From NCBI RefSeq assembly GCF_903645315.1, contig NZ_CAHJXL010000001.1, positions 1,664,001 through 1,728,000 on the forward strand: a stretch of DNA of 64,000 nucleotides, given 5' to 3'. The notes under the pieces were generated by a model that saw only the letters and a list, made by a program, of their open reading frames with translations, was not told the DNA's origin and did no database searches. The translations under genes were made by a program, and so were the position numbers. Every line of letters starts with the position of its first letter. The first letter of the stretch is position 1. This DNA is from Victivallis sp. Marseille-Q1083 (GTDB lineage Bacteria > Verrucomicrobiota > Lentisphaeria > Victivallales > Victivallaceae). This document shows positions 25,620-34,527 of this stretch, piece after piece.

Positions 25620-26513
25620 ATGAAAAGGTTGATGAAAAGATGGTTCCAGGCGGTGGTGCTGTGCAGTTGCCTGTCCGGCGCGTCGGAAACGCCGGCACCG
25701 GACACCGTCACGGTGATGTCTTACAACATCTGGTATACTTTTGATGAACAGAGGCAGTTTGAAGCCGCCGGCCGCTGGCTGAAGGAAATGAATGCCGATG
25801 TCCTCGGCTTGGAAGAGGTTTGTTATGCCGATGAAGCAACCTTCCGGCAATGGGCGAAAAATTGGGGATACGATTATGCCGAAATCCTCAAGCCCGGCAC
25901 GATGTCGGTCGCGTTGTGCGCGAAGCGGCCGATCGAGGTGATCGAGAAGCGGACGGAGGATATGCACCACGGGCTGATTTTGTGCAAGGTGGATGGTATT
26001 TATTACCTGGTGACCCACCTGTCGCCGTTCCGATACGAGATGCGCCGGCGGGAAACCGGCATCATCGCCGGTTTGCTCAAACCGCTGCTGGCAAAAGGCG
26101 GGAAAGTCATCGTCATGGGGGATATGAATACCCCTTCGCCGGTCGACGCCGGTCACGTCAACGGCAATCCGGCGCTGTTGAAAACCTACCGGGACATCGA
26201 CGAACAGCATCCCGATTATGTCAAAAACCTGGAAAACGGCCAATATGAATTCGCCGCGTTTCAGACATTGCTGGATCTGCCGTTGATCGATGCCGGCACC
26301 GTTTTTCCGTCGTCGCCGGCCGTCGATACCTATCCGACCCTGGCCGGAGTGCCGGACCCGGCAGAAAAGAGCCGGCAAAGCCATCGGATTGATTTCATTT
26401 TGCTCAGCCCGGGATTGTCGGCGCAGTTGGAATCCTTCGAAACGGTCATCACGCCGGAAACCGAGACCTTTTCCGATCATTATCCGGTCAAAGCGGTCTT
26501 GAAACGACAATAA
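25620..26513 (+). CDS. Secreted EEP-family phosphoesterase
   Basis: 297 aa with an N-terminal signal peptide (basic start, then WFQAVVLCSCLSGASE). EEP motifs: VMSYNIWYTF, LGLEEVCY (~55), VTHLSPFR, VMGDMNTPSP (~165) and FSDHYPV at the end. It lies between a pseudopilin and a large hydrolase-like protein and is followed after 13 bases by the latter. Probably a periplasmic or extracellular phosphodiesterase; the substrate is unknown. It is distinct in sequence from the cytoplasmic EEP protein at 2556. Confidence 0.85.
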   Translation: MKRLMKRWFQAVVLCSCLSGASETPAPDTVTVMSYNIWYTFDEQRQFEAAGRWLKEMNADVLGLEEVCYADEATFRQWAKNWGYDYAEILKPGTMSVALCAKRPIEVIEKRTEDMHHGLILCKVDGIYYLVTHLSPFRYEMRRRETGIIAGLLKPLLAKGGKVIVMGDMNTPSPVDAGHVNGNPALLKTYRDIDEQHPDYVKNLENGQYEFAAFQTLLDLPLIDAGTVFPSSPAVDTYPTLAGVPDPAEKSRQSHRIDFILLSPGLSAQLESFETVITPETETFSDHYPVKAVLKRQ

Positions 26514-26526
26514 AAGGAAAAAATTC

Positions 26527-28707
26527 ATGTTGATGCGTTTGTTTTTGTGGGTTGTCCTGCTGGCCGTTTCGCTGTCGGGCCGGGCTGAATTTCCGGTCAA
26601 GGCGGCGTTTCTGGTCGGGCCGGAGCGTTACCATTCCGAGTTGGGAGCGTTGACGGAACAATGGGAGATCGAACTGTTCCAGAACCGACAACTGGCGGAA
26701 TTGTCCGCCCGGCTGTCGGAATTTCAATTGATCGGCTTCGGCACTTTGGCCAATTATTATGACCCGGTCTCGCTGGCGCCCTATGCCACCGCCTGGCAAG
26801 CCTATCTGGAAGCCGGTGGGGTTCTGGTCATCTGGGACGGCAATTACGACAATTCGACCAATGATCTGCTGACTGGTTTCGGCGAAACGTTCCGGTTGGG
26901 CCGGGGATTGTGCCGATTGAAAGAGTACATCAATCAGGCGCCGCCGGTTTCTTTTGCCGCTGCCGGGACCCTGTTCGATCTGCCTTATTCGCTGCGGGAG
27001 ATGCTTGGCCGGCGGCTCGGCACCTGGGGACATTTCGAAACGTTCGATGGCTACGAACCCTGGATGCGCTGTGATGAGGATTGTGCGATCATCGTCCACC
27101 GCCGGATCGGCAAGGGACATTTGTTCGTCACGACATTGGCGGATTTTTCCGCCAGCGACAGCCGCAAGGATTTGCAGCACCTGTTGCAGAATATTCTATT
27201 GTATTGCCAGCAACAGAGTACCGGCTTGGAAGTGGCGGCCGTTTCGGCGACCCGAAACACCGAAGTCCTGCAATTGTCCGGCCGACTGGTCAACCGGACG
27301 GACGAACCGGCGGAGCTGACCGGGCGGATTGCTTTGCTGCTGGGCAAAAGGGTTTTGGCGTCCGAATCGTTTCAGCAACATTGTTCCGCCGGCGAGTCGG
27401 CGGATTTTCAAGCGTCCTTCCCGCTGCCGGCGCCGGGCGGGTACCGATTGGCACTGCAACTGGCCGTACCCGGCGAACTGTCGGCCGCCGTGCCGGTGAC
27501 TGTTCCGGAGCCGCTGACGCTTTCAACCCATTGCCGGTTGATCCAGCCGGCGATTCAAGCGCAGGTCCCTTTCGGCTGCACGGTGGAAAATCCGGCTGCC
27601 GAACTCAATTTGACGGTTGACGGCCAAACAACGGTTGATTTCCGTCGGCGTTCTCCGTCACTGATCGAGGTTGATTTGAGCGGAGTGCCGGCCGGCGAAC
27701 ATCGTTTGACCGCGATTGCCGGCGATGACCGGGCGGAATGCCGTTTTGAGGTTCTGGCCCGGAATCCGCGGTGTCATGTTGACGGCCGATCCAATTTCGT
27801 CCGGGACGGTCAGCCGCGCTTCCTGCTCGGGATGTATCATGTCTCCTGGGAGCAGAGTGCCGAAAACCGGTTGGAATGCTTGCATTTTGCCGCCCGGAAT
27901 CACTTTAATTTCCTGCATGTCAGTTGTAAAAAAGGAGAGGATTTGCGGCCGTTCCTGACCGCGGCGGCGGAGCAGGGGATCATGGTGACAACCGAAGGAG
28001 TCGGCCGGGAACAGATCGCCGCCTGGCGGGAAGCGCCGGCGGTGATGGCCTGGAATGTCATGGATGAGCCGGAAATCTACGATTTGAAACCGGCCGATTT
28101 GCGGAACGATTACCTGCATTGGCGGCAAGTCGATCCGGAACATGCCGTCTATACGGTGCTGATGCGGCGGGAGTCAATCCGTTATTTCATCGACTGTGCC
28201 GATTTGATCGGTCACGATCCATATCCGGTTCCGCAGGCGCCGATTGCCGAAGTTTACTACAACCTGGCGGAACTGGCGGACGAAGCCGGCCGGTATCGCC
28301 GTTGCCCGGTCGGCGTGCTGCAGGCGTTCGGCGGCGATCAGAATGACGCCCGGTTCCGGGCGCCGACGCCGGACGAATTCCGCAATATGACTTATCAGGC
28401 GTTGGCGGCCGGCGTCAAAGGCATTATTTTTTACACCTACATCGACGGTGATTTCAAATTGACGGAACATCCGGAGTTGCTGGAAGCCGTACGGCAGGCG
28501 CCGTCGGAAATAAAGGAATTGGAGCCCTTTTTACTGAACGGCGAATATCGCCGGTTGAAGACCGGAGACCCCGACATTTTTGCCTCCGAATGGCGCCTTG
28601 GCGGCCGGCGGTTGACCATCACCGTCAATTCCGGCCGTCAACCGGCCGGAGGGCTGGAACCGCTGGCGGTCGACGTGAAGATCACATCGATGGAATCCGG
28701 CGGATAA
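26527..28707 (+). CDS. Secreted multidomain hydrolase-like protein (GATase-like, Ig-like, TIM barrel)
   Basis: 726 aa. Signal peptide MLMRLFLWVVLLAVSLSGRA. Residues ~22-230 resemble a class I glutamine-amidotransferase-like/ThuA-type fold (LEAGGVLVIWDGNYDNS; GKGHLFVTTLADF). Residues ~240-420 are two beta-sandwich modules. Residues ~425-660 look like a glycoside-hydrolase TIM barrel (LLGMYHVSWEQ, AWNVMDEPEIYDL, DLIGHDPYPVP, GVKGIIFYTYIDGD), where Glu in MDEPE is the best acid/base candidate. The gene at 59418 has the same barrel features. No CAZy family can be given by eye. AAAGGA precedes the ATG. Confidence 0.8.
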   Translation: MLMRLFLWVVLLAVSLSGRAEFPVKAAFLVGPERYHSELGALTEQWEIELFQNRQLAELSARLSEFQLIGFGTLANYYDPVSLAPYATAWQAYLEAGGVLVIWDGNYDNSTNDLLTGFGETFRLGRGLCRLKEYINQAPPVSFAAAGTLFDLPYSLREMLGRRLGTWGHFETFDGYEPWMRCDEDCAIIVHRRIGKGHLFVTTLADFSASDSRKDLQHLLQNILLYCQQQSTGLEVAAVSATRNTEVLQLSGRLVNRTDEPAELTGRIALLLGKRVLASESFQQHCSAGESADFQASFPLPAPGGYRLALQLAVPGELSAAVPVTVPEPLTLSTHCRLIQPAIQAQVPFGCTVENPAAELNLTVDGQTTVDFRRRSPSLIEVDLSGVPAGEHRLTAIAGDDRAECRFEVLARNPRCHVDGRSNFVRDGQPRFLLGMYHVSWEQSAENRLECLHFAARNHFNFLHVSCKKGEDLRPFLTAAAEQGIMVTTEGVGREQIAAWREAPAVMAWNVMDEPEIYDLKPADLRNDYLHWRQVDPEHAVYTVLMRRESIRYFIDCADLIGHDPYPVPQAPIAEVYYNLAELADEAGRYRRCPVGVLQAFGGDQNDARFRAPTPDEFRNMTYQALAAGVKGIIFYTYIDGDFKLTEHPELLEAVRQAPSEIKELEPFLLNGEYRRLKTGDPDIFASEWRLGGRRLTITVNSGRQPAGGLEPLAVDVKITSMESGG

Positions 28708-28739
28708 CCGATATTTTTTTAAGCTTGAGATCGGGGAAA

Positions 28740-28774
28740 TGACGGGAAAATGACGGATTAAAAAACCGTCATTT
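28740..28774. terminator. Phased TGACGG repeat within a hairpin between convergent genes
   Basis: TGACGG at 28740 and 28751 (11-bp period). The second unit forms a 9-bp stem, AAATGACGG (28748-28756) with CCGTCATTT (28766-28774), loop ATTAAAAAA. It lies between the ends of the plus-strand hydrolase gene and the minus-strand gene at 28782, so a two-way terminator is likely. Confidence 0.5.
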
Positions 28775-28781
28775 CTGAACT

Positions 28782-29558
28782 TTAAAACTGATTTTCCGGC
28801 AGTACCGGCAAAGAAATGACGGTATTTTCCAAGATGGCGTTGGCCGGTTGATCGATTTCTTCCGAATCCGCCGAAACACCGAAACGGACGCTCGGATCAT
28901 CGGTCAAGCCGCCGAGCGGGACACGCAGTACCGTTCCGACCGACGGTATCGGCGAGAGGGTTGCAATGAGAATATTGCCGTCGAGAGTGGCGTGCCGCAA
29001 AATGTATTGCCGGCCGCTTTCGTCGGTCAAAAGACGCTGCCGCATTTTTTCCGGACTTGAGGAGCCGAGCCGCTGATCGAAAATCAACTGGAGCGATTCT
29101 CCCTGACGGCGCAGTTCTTTTAAAACCGGCGGGGCGGTGAAAACTTCGCTGCGAAGAGCGAATTCATAATAAGTCGTGGTCGCAACGCCGGCGGCTTCGC
29201 AAGCCTGCAAGAATGTTTCTCGCCATTCCGGCTTCCGGCGGGTGGCCGCCTGCGAGCCGAAGTCGGCCTGCAGGCCGATGGCCACGTCCGGATCCGTCAG
29301 ATTTTGCCGCTGTATTTTGCCCACCAGTCCGGGAATGATGCCGCGGTCGCTGATCACGCAATAGTAAACGCCGTCGAATCCGTTGACCCGCAATTCGCTG
29401 GCGATGCTTTCGTTGGAGCGGTTCCGGTAATAGGCGAAGCCGGTATCGATCTGGACGGAATGGGCGTGCCTGAGCCGTTCGACCCGTTCCTGTTTTTTCT
29501 CCGGCGTGTCGGCAAACGGTTCCTCATAAACGATGCTGTTGTTGTCGCCAAGATCCAT
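28782..29558 (-). CDS. Unrecognised protein translationally coupled to a truncated pseudopilin
   Basis: 258 aa from the ATG that shares one base with the stop of the 63-aa pseudopilin (TGATG). No signal peptide. The region SNESIASELRVNGFDGVYYC and WRETFLQACEAAGVATTTYYE resemble strands and helices of a TIM-barrel polysaccharide-active protein; the last ~100 residues (LQLIFDQRLGSSSPE..., ILENTVISLPVL) look like a beta-sandwich. I do not recognise a family. It may be the displaced remainder of a gene that once began with its own export signal, or of a pseudopilin-headed fusion broken by a small frameshift near 29560. Confidence 0.6.
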   Translation of the reverse strand: MDLGDNNSIVYEEPFADTPEKKQERVERLRHAHSVQIDTGFAYYRNRSNESIASELRVNGFDGVYYCVISDRGIIPGLVGKIQRQNLTDPDVAIGLQADFGSQAATRRKPEWRETFLQACEAAGVATTTYYEFALRSEVFTAPPVLKELRRQGESLQLIFDQRLGSSSPEKMRQRLLTDESGRQYILRHATLDGNILIATLSPIPSVGTVLRVPLGGLTDDPSVRFGVSADSEEIDQPANAILENTVISLPVLPENQF

Positions 29559-29749
29559 CAAAGGCGCATTCGGTCATTGTAATCTCCGGCATACATGGCG
29601 GTCGCCAGTGAAATCTGTTTCAGATTGTTGACGCATTTGATCGATTGCGCGGCTGCTTTGGCCTTGCCCAGCGCCGGCAACAGCATGCTGGCGAGAATCG
29701 CAATGATCGCGACAACAACGAGAAGTTCAATCAATGTAAATTTTTTCAT
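29558..29749 (-). CDS. Truncated pseudopilin (N-terminal domain only)
   Basis: 63 aa: [20 protein letters not shown], then the usual [20 protein letters not shown] and [12 protein letters not shown], then stop. Other pseudopilins in this window are 230-249 aa and continue after MYA..NDR with a globular domain; here that is missing. Shine-Dalgarno AGAGGTAAAGGA is strong. Either a short working pilin-like subunit or a frameshifted remnant: a 1-2 base change near the stop would join it to the next frame. Confidence 0.75.
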   Translation of the reverse strand: MKKFTLIELLVVVAIIAILASMLLPALGKAKAAAQSIKCVNNLKQISLATAMYAGDYNDRMRL

Positions 29750-29765
29750 TCCTTTACCTCTTTTT

Positions 29766-31067
29766 TTACTGGTTGTTGTAAATCTGCTTCATGCGGCTTT
29801 TATAATAATTCAAATAATCGTCATAGAGCTTGACGGTGGATGCGCCGCCCGGCTGCAGACGGGCATCCGGCGCATTCATCAGGCCCGGATATTGGTAACA
29901 GAGAATTTTTTCAAATCCGGTGAAACTGGCCAGCTCTCCGATGATCTGCTCCAGCGGCCGCGGATACAGAGCCTGATCGTCGGTGAACAGGAAAATTTCC
30001 ATATCCAGCCACAGATGAGCGCCGTTGGCGTCGGCAATTTCCTGGAAAAGAGCGATTGCCTTTTCCGGTCCGATGTCCTCCGGCGGCATCCGGTGAAAAC
30101 CGAACGGGCAGATGATGTCCAGTTCCGCCGCCAGTTTTTCCCAATGCGCGCGTGCGGCCGGCACTCCGAAACAGTTCGGCGCCAGCATGACCGGCAGCGT
30201 CGGGTCGAAACGGTTTTTCCACTCCCGGAACTCCCGGAAAAAAGTGACGATCTCTTCGGCGGTGTTTTTGCCGTAATGCAGATTGCCGAACACTTCTTCG
30301 GAAATATACCAGCCGTAGAATGAACGGTGATGGCCGTAGCGCTGCCAGAGTTCGGCGGCGATTTGCCGGTGCCAGTCCAGCGAACCGGCGGTGAAATCGA
30401 ACCAGGCGTACATCCCGACACCGGGCAGCACGGCCATGCCGCATTCGTCCGCCGCCGCCATGATCGCTTCGACCGGATCGGCGCAGGCGACCGGCATACG
30501 GCCGGGAAAGAGCGCCGACGGGTAAAAGGCTTTGCCGGCATAACCTTGCCGCCCGATATGGTGCTTGCCGTAATAATCCTGATTGCGGAACAGTTCCTGC
30601 AGAATGATGACATTCAATCCGGCCCGATGCATGTCGTGCACCAGCCCGGTCCAGTCTTCGGCGGTGAATCGCCGCAGCTCCGGATTCCACAACCGTCCCT
30701 CCTGTTCGCTCCAGTGATAAAGGCCGCACCAGGCGCCGTCGATCAGACCGCTGGAACGGGTCGGCGTATCCAGCACATCCAGAACCGTTTCCGCTGAACC
30801 GAACGATTTTCCTGCCGGGGATACCGCTTCGGCAAGAATCCGGTAACGTCCGGGATGGTCGCTAAAGTCCAGTTTTATCGTTCCGGACTGCCAGGTGCCG
30901 CTGGAAACCGGCCGGCCGGCCGTATGCCGGCCGGCAAAAACCTCGCCATCCCGGCAAACCGTAATACGAAAATCAAGCGCCGCTTCGCTTTCCGCCGCCA
31001 GCCGGACATCAAGCGGCACGGTGGCCGTCACCGGGGAAGGAGGCAATAATTTCATCGATAATTTCAT
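29766..31067 (-). CDS. DUF4434-like TIM-barrel glycan-active protein
   Basis: About 433 aa from the ATG at 31067; the frame is open back to a TTG at 31130, overlapping the LacI stop, and the true start is uncertain. Residues ~1-110 form a beta-sandwich; the barrel follows with [50 protein letters not shown] and [19 protein letters not shown] and DMEIF give two candidate catalytic acids. It resembles DUF4434 proteins, often near beta-galactosidases. No signal peptide is visible, unlike the other hydrolases here. It is the second gene of the LacI-led unit. Confidence 0.72.
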   Translation of the reverse strand: MKLSMKLLPPSPVTATVPLDVRLAAESEAALDFRITVCRDGEVFAGRHTAGRPVSSGTWQSGTIKLDFSDHPGRYRILAEAVSPAGKSFGSAETVLDVLDTPTRSSGLIDGAWCGLYHWSEQEGRLWNPELRRFTAEDWTGLVHDMHRAGLNVIILQELFRNQDYYGKHHIGRQGYAGKAFYPSALFPGRMPVACADPVEAIMAAADECGMAVLPGVGMYAWFDFTAGSLDWHRQIAAELWQRYGHHRSFYGWYISEEVFGNLHYGKNTAEEIVTFFREFREWKNRFDPTLPVMLAPNCFGVPAARAHWEKLAAELDIICPFGFHRMPPEDIGPEKAIALFQEIADANGAHLWLDMEIFLFTDDQALYPRPLEQIIGELASFTGFEKILCYQYPGLMNAPDARLQPGGASTVKLYDDYLNYYKSRMKQIYNNQ

Positions 31068-31102
31068 AATTTTTGTGAACCCCGCCTGGTTGGTTTCATC
31101 AT

Positions 31103-32134
31103 TCAAGCCCCGAACGAATCCTTCTTGCAAGGCGCGGTCGTCGCGCGCACCACCAACGGCGCATCCAGCAACCGCGAAGCCGTCGCTTTGCCCTGCAGCA
31201 AGTCGAGCAGCATATTGCCGGCCAGATGGCCGATCTCTTCTTTCGGCTGGGCGATGGTGGTCAACGGATAGAGCAATTGTTCGGCTGCAATTTCAAGATC
31301 GTCGAAACCGATTACCGACAAATCTTCCGGAATCCGATATTCCATTTTCAGCGCCGCCCGGATTGCCCCCAGCGCCGCGTAATCCGAAACGGCGAAAAGG
31401 GCGGTCAATTCCGGCGCCCGGGCAAGCAGGCGGTGCGCCGCCGTTTCGCCGCCCAGGATCGACATCTGCCCGTCTTCGATATATTCACGGCTCAATTCGT
31501 ATCCGGCCTTTTTCAATTCGTCGCAGAAACCGGCCTGCCGCTGCCGGATGGGAAGCGGTTCGTCCTTGTGGCAGATCAGGCCGATCCGGCGATGGCCGAG
31601 CTCCAGCAGATGACGCGCCGCCGTCCGGGCGCCGCGATCGTTGTCCACCATGACGAAATGACTGCCCACCTCGGGAAGATGGTCCATGATTTGCACGACC
31701 GGCATCGCCGCGGCCAGTTCACAATAATCCTCGATCAAATCCTTGCCGGGAGTAATGACGACGCCGTCGATTTTGCGTTTCAGCAAATGCCGGAAAGCCT
31801 GCCGTTCGTTTTCGATACCGGGATAAAAATTGGCCAGAATCAGGGAAAAATCCCGCTCGAAAACCACATCTTCGATACCGGCGATGATGTTGGCGAAAAA
31901 ACTTTTATTGATATAGGGAACTACCGCGCCGATCAGATAGCTTTTCCGCATAACCAGCGATCGGGCGACGACGTTCGGCACATAGTCCAGCTCCCGGGCG
32001 GTTGCCAGAATTTTTTCCCGGGTCGCCGCCGACAGCCGGCCGGTGCCGTTGATGCCCATCGAGACCGCCCGGCAGGAGATGCCGAGACGGCTGGCAATGT
32101 CTTTCAGCGTTGCCGGTTTTGCGGCGGGAAACAT
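31103..32134 (-). CDS. LacI-family repressor, paralogue 1
   Basis: 343 aa. N-terminal helix-turn-helix LKDIASRLGISCRAVSMGIN, hinge helix around PNVVARSLV, then the periplasmic-binding-protein-like effector domain (LIGAVVPYINKSFFANIIAG, DLSVIGFDDLEIA). Strikingly similar to the LacI protein at 39678, so a recent duplication. Its promoter (32205-32233) is flanked by two 18-bp operator-like sequences, one just after -10 and one upstream of -35, which suggests autorepression with looping. It heads the unit with the DUF4434-like, short pseudopilin and 28782 genes. Confidence 0.93.
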   Translation of the reverse strand: MFPAAKPATLKDIASRLGISCRAVSMGINGTGRLSAATREKILATARELDYVPNVVARSLVMRKSYLIGAVVPYINKSFFANIIAGIEDVVFERDFSLILANFYPGIENERQAFRHLLKRKIDGVVITPGKDLIEDYCELAAAMPVVQIMDHLPEVGSHFVMVDNDRGARTAARHLLELGHRRIGLICHKDEPLPIRQRQAGFCDELKKAGYELSREYIEDGQMSILGGETAAHRLLARAPELTALFAVSDYAALGAIRAALKMEYRIPEDLSVIGFDDLEIAAEQLLYPLTTIAQPKEEIGHLAGNMLLDLLQGKATASRLLDAPLVVRATTAPCKKDSFGA

Positions 32135-32179
32135 TTGTACCGGACTCCTTCCTTAAGCAATGGCTTTCACCGTTTTAGT

Positions 32180-32197
32180 TGCTCCATCGTTGAATCA
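32180..32197 (-). promoter_or_regulatory. LacI operator O1 (downstream of -10)
   Basis: TGCTCCATCGTTGAATCA, an imperfect palindrome centred on CG with the pattern TGnTnnAnCGTTnAAnCA, located between -10 and the LacI start. The first 15 bases recur exactly at 32261. Confidence 0.65.
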
Positions 32198-32204
32198 CAT
32201 TTAA

Positions 32205-32233
32205 ATTATAGCAAAAAACGGAAGTAAAGTCAA
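32205..32233 (-). promoter_or_regulatory. Promoter of LacI paralogue 1
   Basis: Minus strand TTGACT (32233-32228), 17-bp spacer, TATAAT (32210-32205). Identical hexamers and spacing to the promoter of the paralogue at 40759. Confidence 0.8.
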
Positions 32234-32260
32234 TAGCGGAAATCATTTTTTTTGAAATTT

Positions 32261-32278
32261 TGCTCCATCGTTGAACCG
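32261..32278 (-). promoter_or_regulatory. LacI operator O2 (upstream of -35)
   Basis: TGCTCCATCGTTGAACCG, sharing its first 15 bases with O1; the centres are 81 bp apart, suited to a DNA loop around the promoter. Confidence 0.6.
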
Positions 32279-32465
32279 CATGGATCGTTTCCGATTGTTT
32301 TTCTCCGTTCTCCGAAGTTTTTTTCGGTTATGACGGTTATATTATTGCAGTCGGGGTCCGGCCGGCCGGCAAGAGAGGGGGAAAGCGTGTCTGGATTGTT
32401 GCGACGGAATTTTGTCAGAATTTAATTGATTAATTGTAAAATTGTTATATTGTAATGAGCAAAAA

Positions 32466-32482
32466 TGACGGATAAATGACGT
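32466..32482. repeat. 11-bp-phased TGACGG/TGACGT pair
   Basis: TGACGG at 32466 and TGACGT at 32477. On the minus strand a TATAAC lies 16 bp beyond the second unit, similar to the layout at the permease promoter; on the plus strand it precedes the ogt gene. Confidence 0.5.
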
Positions 32483-32530
32483 TCCATTTTGTTTGCGAAA
32501 AAATCACCGGGGCGGAGGAGAAACACCATA

Positions 32531-33010
32531 ATGATCGGTTGGAGGAATACAATCATCGGCAAAATCGGCATCGCCGAAAAGAACGGCGCCGTCAACCGGC
32601 TTTTTTTCGAGCGGATGGTTCCGGCGGACGAATCCGCCGGTGAAAGCGCATTATTGCAGGAGGCGTTCGACCAACTGAATGCTTATTTGCGCGGAGCACT
32701 GCGGCAATTCTCATTGCCGCTGGCGCCGGAAGGGACGCCGTTTCAGCAACTGGTCTGGCGGCAACTGGGACGGATCCCATATGGGCAGACGGTCACTTAC
32801 CGGGAATTGGCCGTTCAGATCGGCCGTCCTGAAGCGGTCCGGGCGGTCGGTGCCGCCAATGGGCGCAATCCGATTTCGATTTTCATCCCGTGCCACCGGG
32901 TGATCGGCAGCGACGGCAAACTGACCGGTTATCTCGGCGGCCTGCCGCTCAAACGGCAGTTGCTGCAATTGGAGGCGGGACGGATTCCGGATTTCAATTC
33001 GTCCCGGTAG
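32531..33010 (+). CDS. ogt: Methylated-DNA-protein-cysteine methyltransferase
   Basis: 159 aa. C-terminal catalytic core: GTPFQQLVWRQLGRIPYGQT, then RAVGAANGRNPISIFIPCHR with the methyl-accepting Cys in the PCHR motif, then VIGSDGKLTGYLGG. Repairs O6-methylguanine by suicidal methyl transfer. ATG at 32531 is used, with GGAGGAG about 12 bases upstream; an earlier ATG at 32489 is possible. Its end converges on the FAD-dependent oxidoreductase gene. Confidence 0.93.
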   Translation: MIGWRNTIIGKIGIAEKNGAVNRLFFERMVPADESAGESALLQEAFDQLNAYLRGALRQFSLPLAPEGTPFQQLVWRQLGRIPYGQTVTYRELAVQIGRPEAVRAVGAANGRNPISIFIPCHRVIGSDGKLTGYLGGLPLKRQLLQLEAGRIPDFNSSR

Positions 33011-33039
33011 TCCGGATGCTGAACTCCGGCCGTTCCGGT

Positions 33040-34275
33040 TTACGACAGCAATTTCTGAAGTTCAGCGACCGGAACATCGCGAACCCGGCAACCATGACGC
33101 GCCGCCCAGGCCGCCGCCGCTCCGGCTCCGACACCGATGGCCATCGCAATGCGCATCACCCGGCAGCTTGCCAACGCTTCGTGCGAGGCGCTGATGCAGC
33201 GGCCGGCCAGCAACAGACCGTCGACCCGGCGCGGCAACAGCACGCCGAACGGAATGTCGTACGGTTGGACGCGGTCGGCGGTGCCGGTATCGCCGTCCGC
33301 CTGGCCGCCGCCGGACGGATTGTGGATATCGATCGCGAATTGCGCCCGGTGAACGATCGCATCGGCGAATTTCCGGCCGGCCAGACAGTCGGCCTTTTCC
33401 AGGCGGGCGATCCCCTCGAACCGGCGGGTTTCGCGGACGCCGATTGCTGCCGGCATGGCGGCGACATGAACATTTTCATAACCCGGCAGCGTCCGGCGCA
33501 GGAAGTCGGTGATGCGGAAGGCCTGTCGCCGCCCTTCGATCTCCGCCCGGGTCAGATCGGCGGAACGGCAGCCGTCCAGGTAGTTGACCTGCGCCGCGTT
33601 GACGATGCTTTCTGTTGGGCGGATGGCGTTGTAAAGGCGGATTACCGTAACCATTTCCGGCAGCTCGCCGCGTCCGGCCGCCTCTTCGACGATCGCCTCC
33701 CAACTGCGGCCGCCGACGGTAAGATGGCGCGCTTCCAGTTCCGAACAACAGGCAAACCGCCTGCCCGGATCGATGCCGCCGATCGTGTACATGATGCTCA
33801 TCGGCTGGGTCAGCCGGTCGCTGTCGCGACCGGATTCGAACGGTACGCCGGCCAGAAAGGCGATGTCGCCGTCACCGGTGGCATCGATGACGCACCGGGC
33901 GTACACGTCCCGGAAGCCTTCCCGGCATTTCAGTTGAAGGCCGCCGCCCCGGTTGTTGTCGCCGAGCGGCTTTATGACCGTGGTGTGCAGCAGGATTCCG
34001 ACCCGCCGGGCGGCGAGGAGTTCATAGAGATCAAGGTCCATCCGGCTGAAATCGGGACAGGTACCGCCGATGGCGGAGAGAATTTCGTCGACCATCCGGC
34101 TTTGGACCAATCCCATCAGCGGTCCGACCAGCGATTGAATTGCGGTGCCGCCGAGCCGCCCGGTCTGTTCGACCAGCAGCACTTTTGCTCCCATGCCGGC
34201 CGCGGCATAAGCCGCGCCGATACCGGCCGGCCCGCCGCCGGCGACGATGACATCGAAATTTTTGCCTTCGTTCAT
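33040..34275 (-). CDS. FAD-dependent oxidoreductase (FAD_oxidored type)
   Basis: 411 aa. Rossmann FAD site at the N-terminus: DVIVAGGGPAGIGAAYAAAG and a second Gly-rich LVEQTGRLGGTA. CVIDATGDGDIAFLAGVP (~140) and the C-terminal VDGLLLAGRCISASHEAL are typical of the large PF12831-like family often located in glycan-utilisation loci of Planctomycetes and Lentisphaerota. No signal peptide. The substrate is unknown. Upstream, a palindrome (34314-34333) overlaps its presumed promoter. Confidence 0.85.
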   Translation of the reverse strand: MNEGKNFDVIVAGGGPAGIGAAYAAAGMGAKVLLVEQTGRLGGTAIQSLVGPLMGLVQSRMVDEILSAIGGTCPDFSRMDLDLYELLAARRVGILLHTTVIKPLGDNNRGGGLQLKCREGFRDVYARCVIDATGDGDIAFLAGVPFESGRDSDRLTQPMSIMYTIGGIDPGRRFACCSELEARHLTVGGRSWEAIVEEAAGRGELPEMVTVIRLYNAIRPTESIVNAAQVNYLDGCRSADLTRAEIEGRRQAFRITDFLRRTLPGYENVHVAAMPAAIGVRETRRFEGIARLEKADCLAGRKFADAIVHRAQFAIDIHNPSGGGQADGDTGTADRVQPYDIPFGVLLPRRVDGLLLAGRCISASHEALASCRVMRIAMAIGVGAGAAAAWAARHGCRVRDVPVAELQKLLS

Positions 34276-34527
34276 GAAAACCTTATCTTTTCATTTTGTT
34301 TTTTATTGAGTTACACACTGGTAATGTAGTGTGAAATCAATGACTTTCAAATGGTGTTCACAGAATCTAAATTGTGTCATATATCAATGTAATACAAGTT
34401 CCTTTGGTCTTTTTTTAAATTTCGGTTTTTTATAAAAATTCGCATAATGACCCTTGGGTTTATGTCATTTTACTATCGAGCAAGATACGCTGCGAAAAAC
34501 AAAGGCGGTCACCAATGCGCGAAGGCG
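34276..34527. other. Intergenic region with operator-like palindrome
   Basis: No gene. Minus-strand promoter candidate TTGAAA-N16-TACATT, with TACATT at 34328-34323. CACACT (34314-34319) and AGTGTG (34328-34333) form an 8-base-spaced palindrome over the -10, suggesting a repressor site for the FAD-dependent oxidoreductase gene. Confidence 0.4.
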
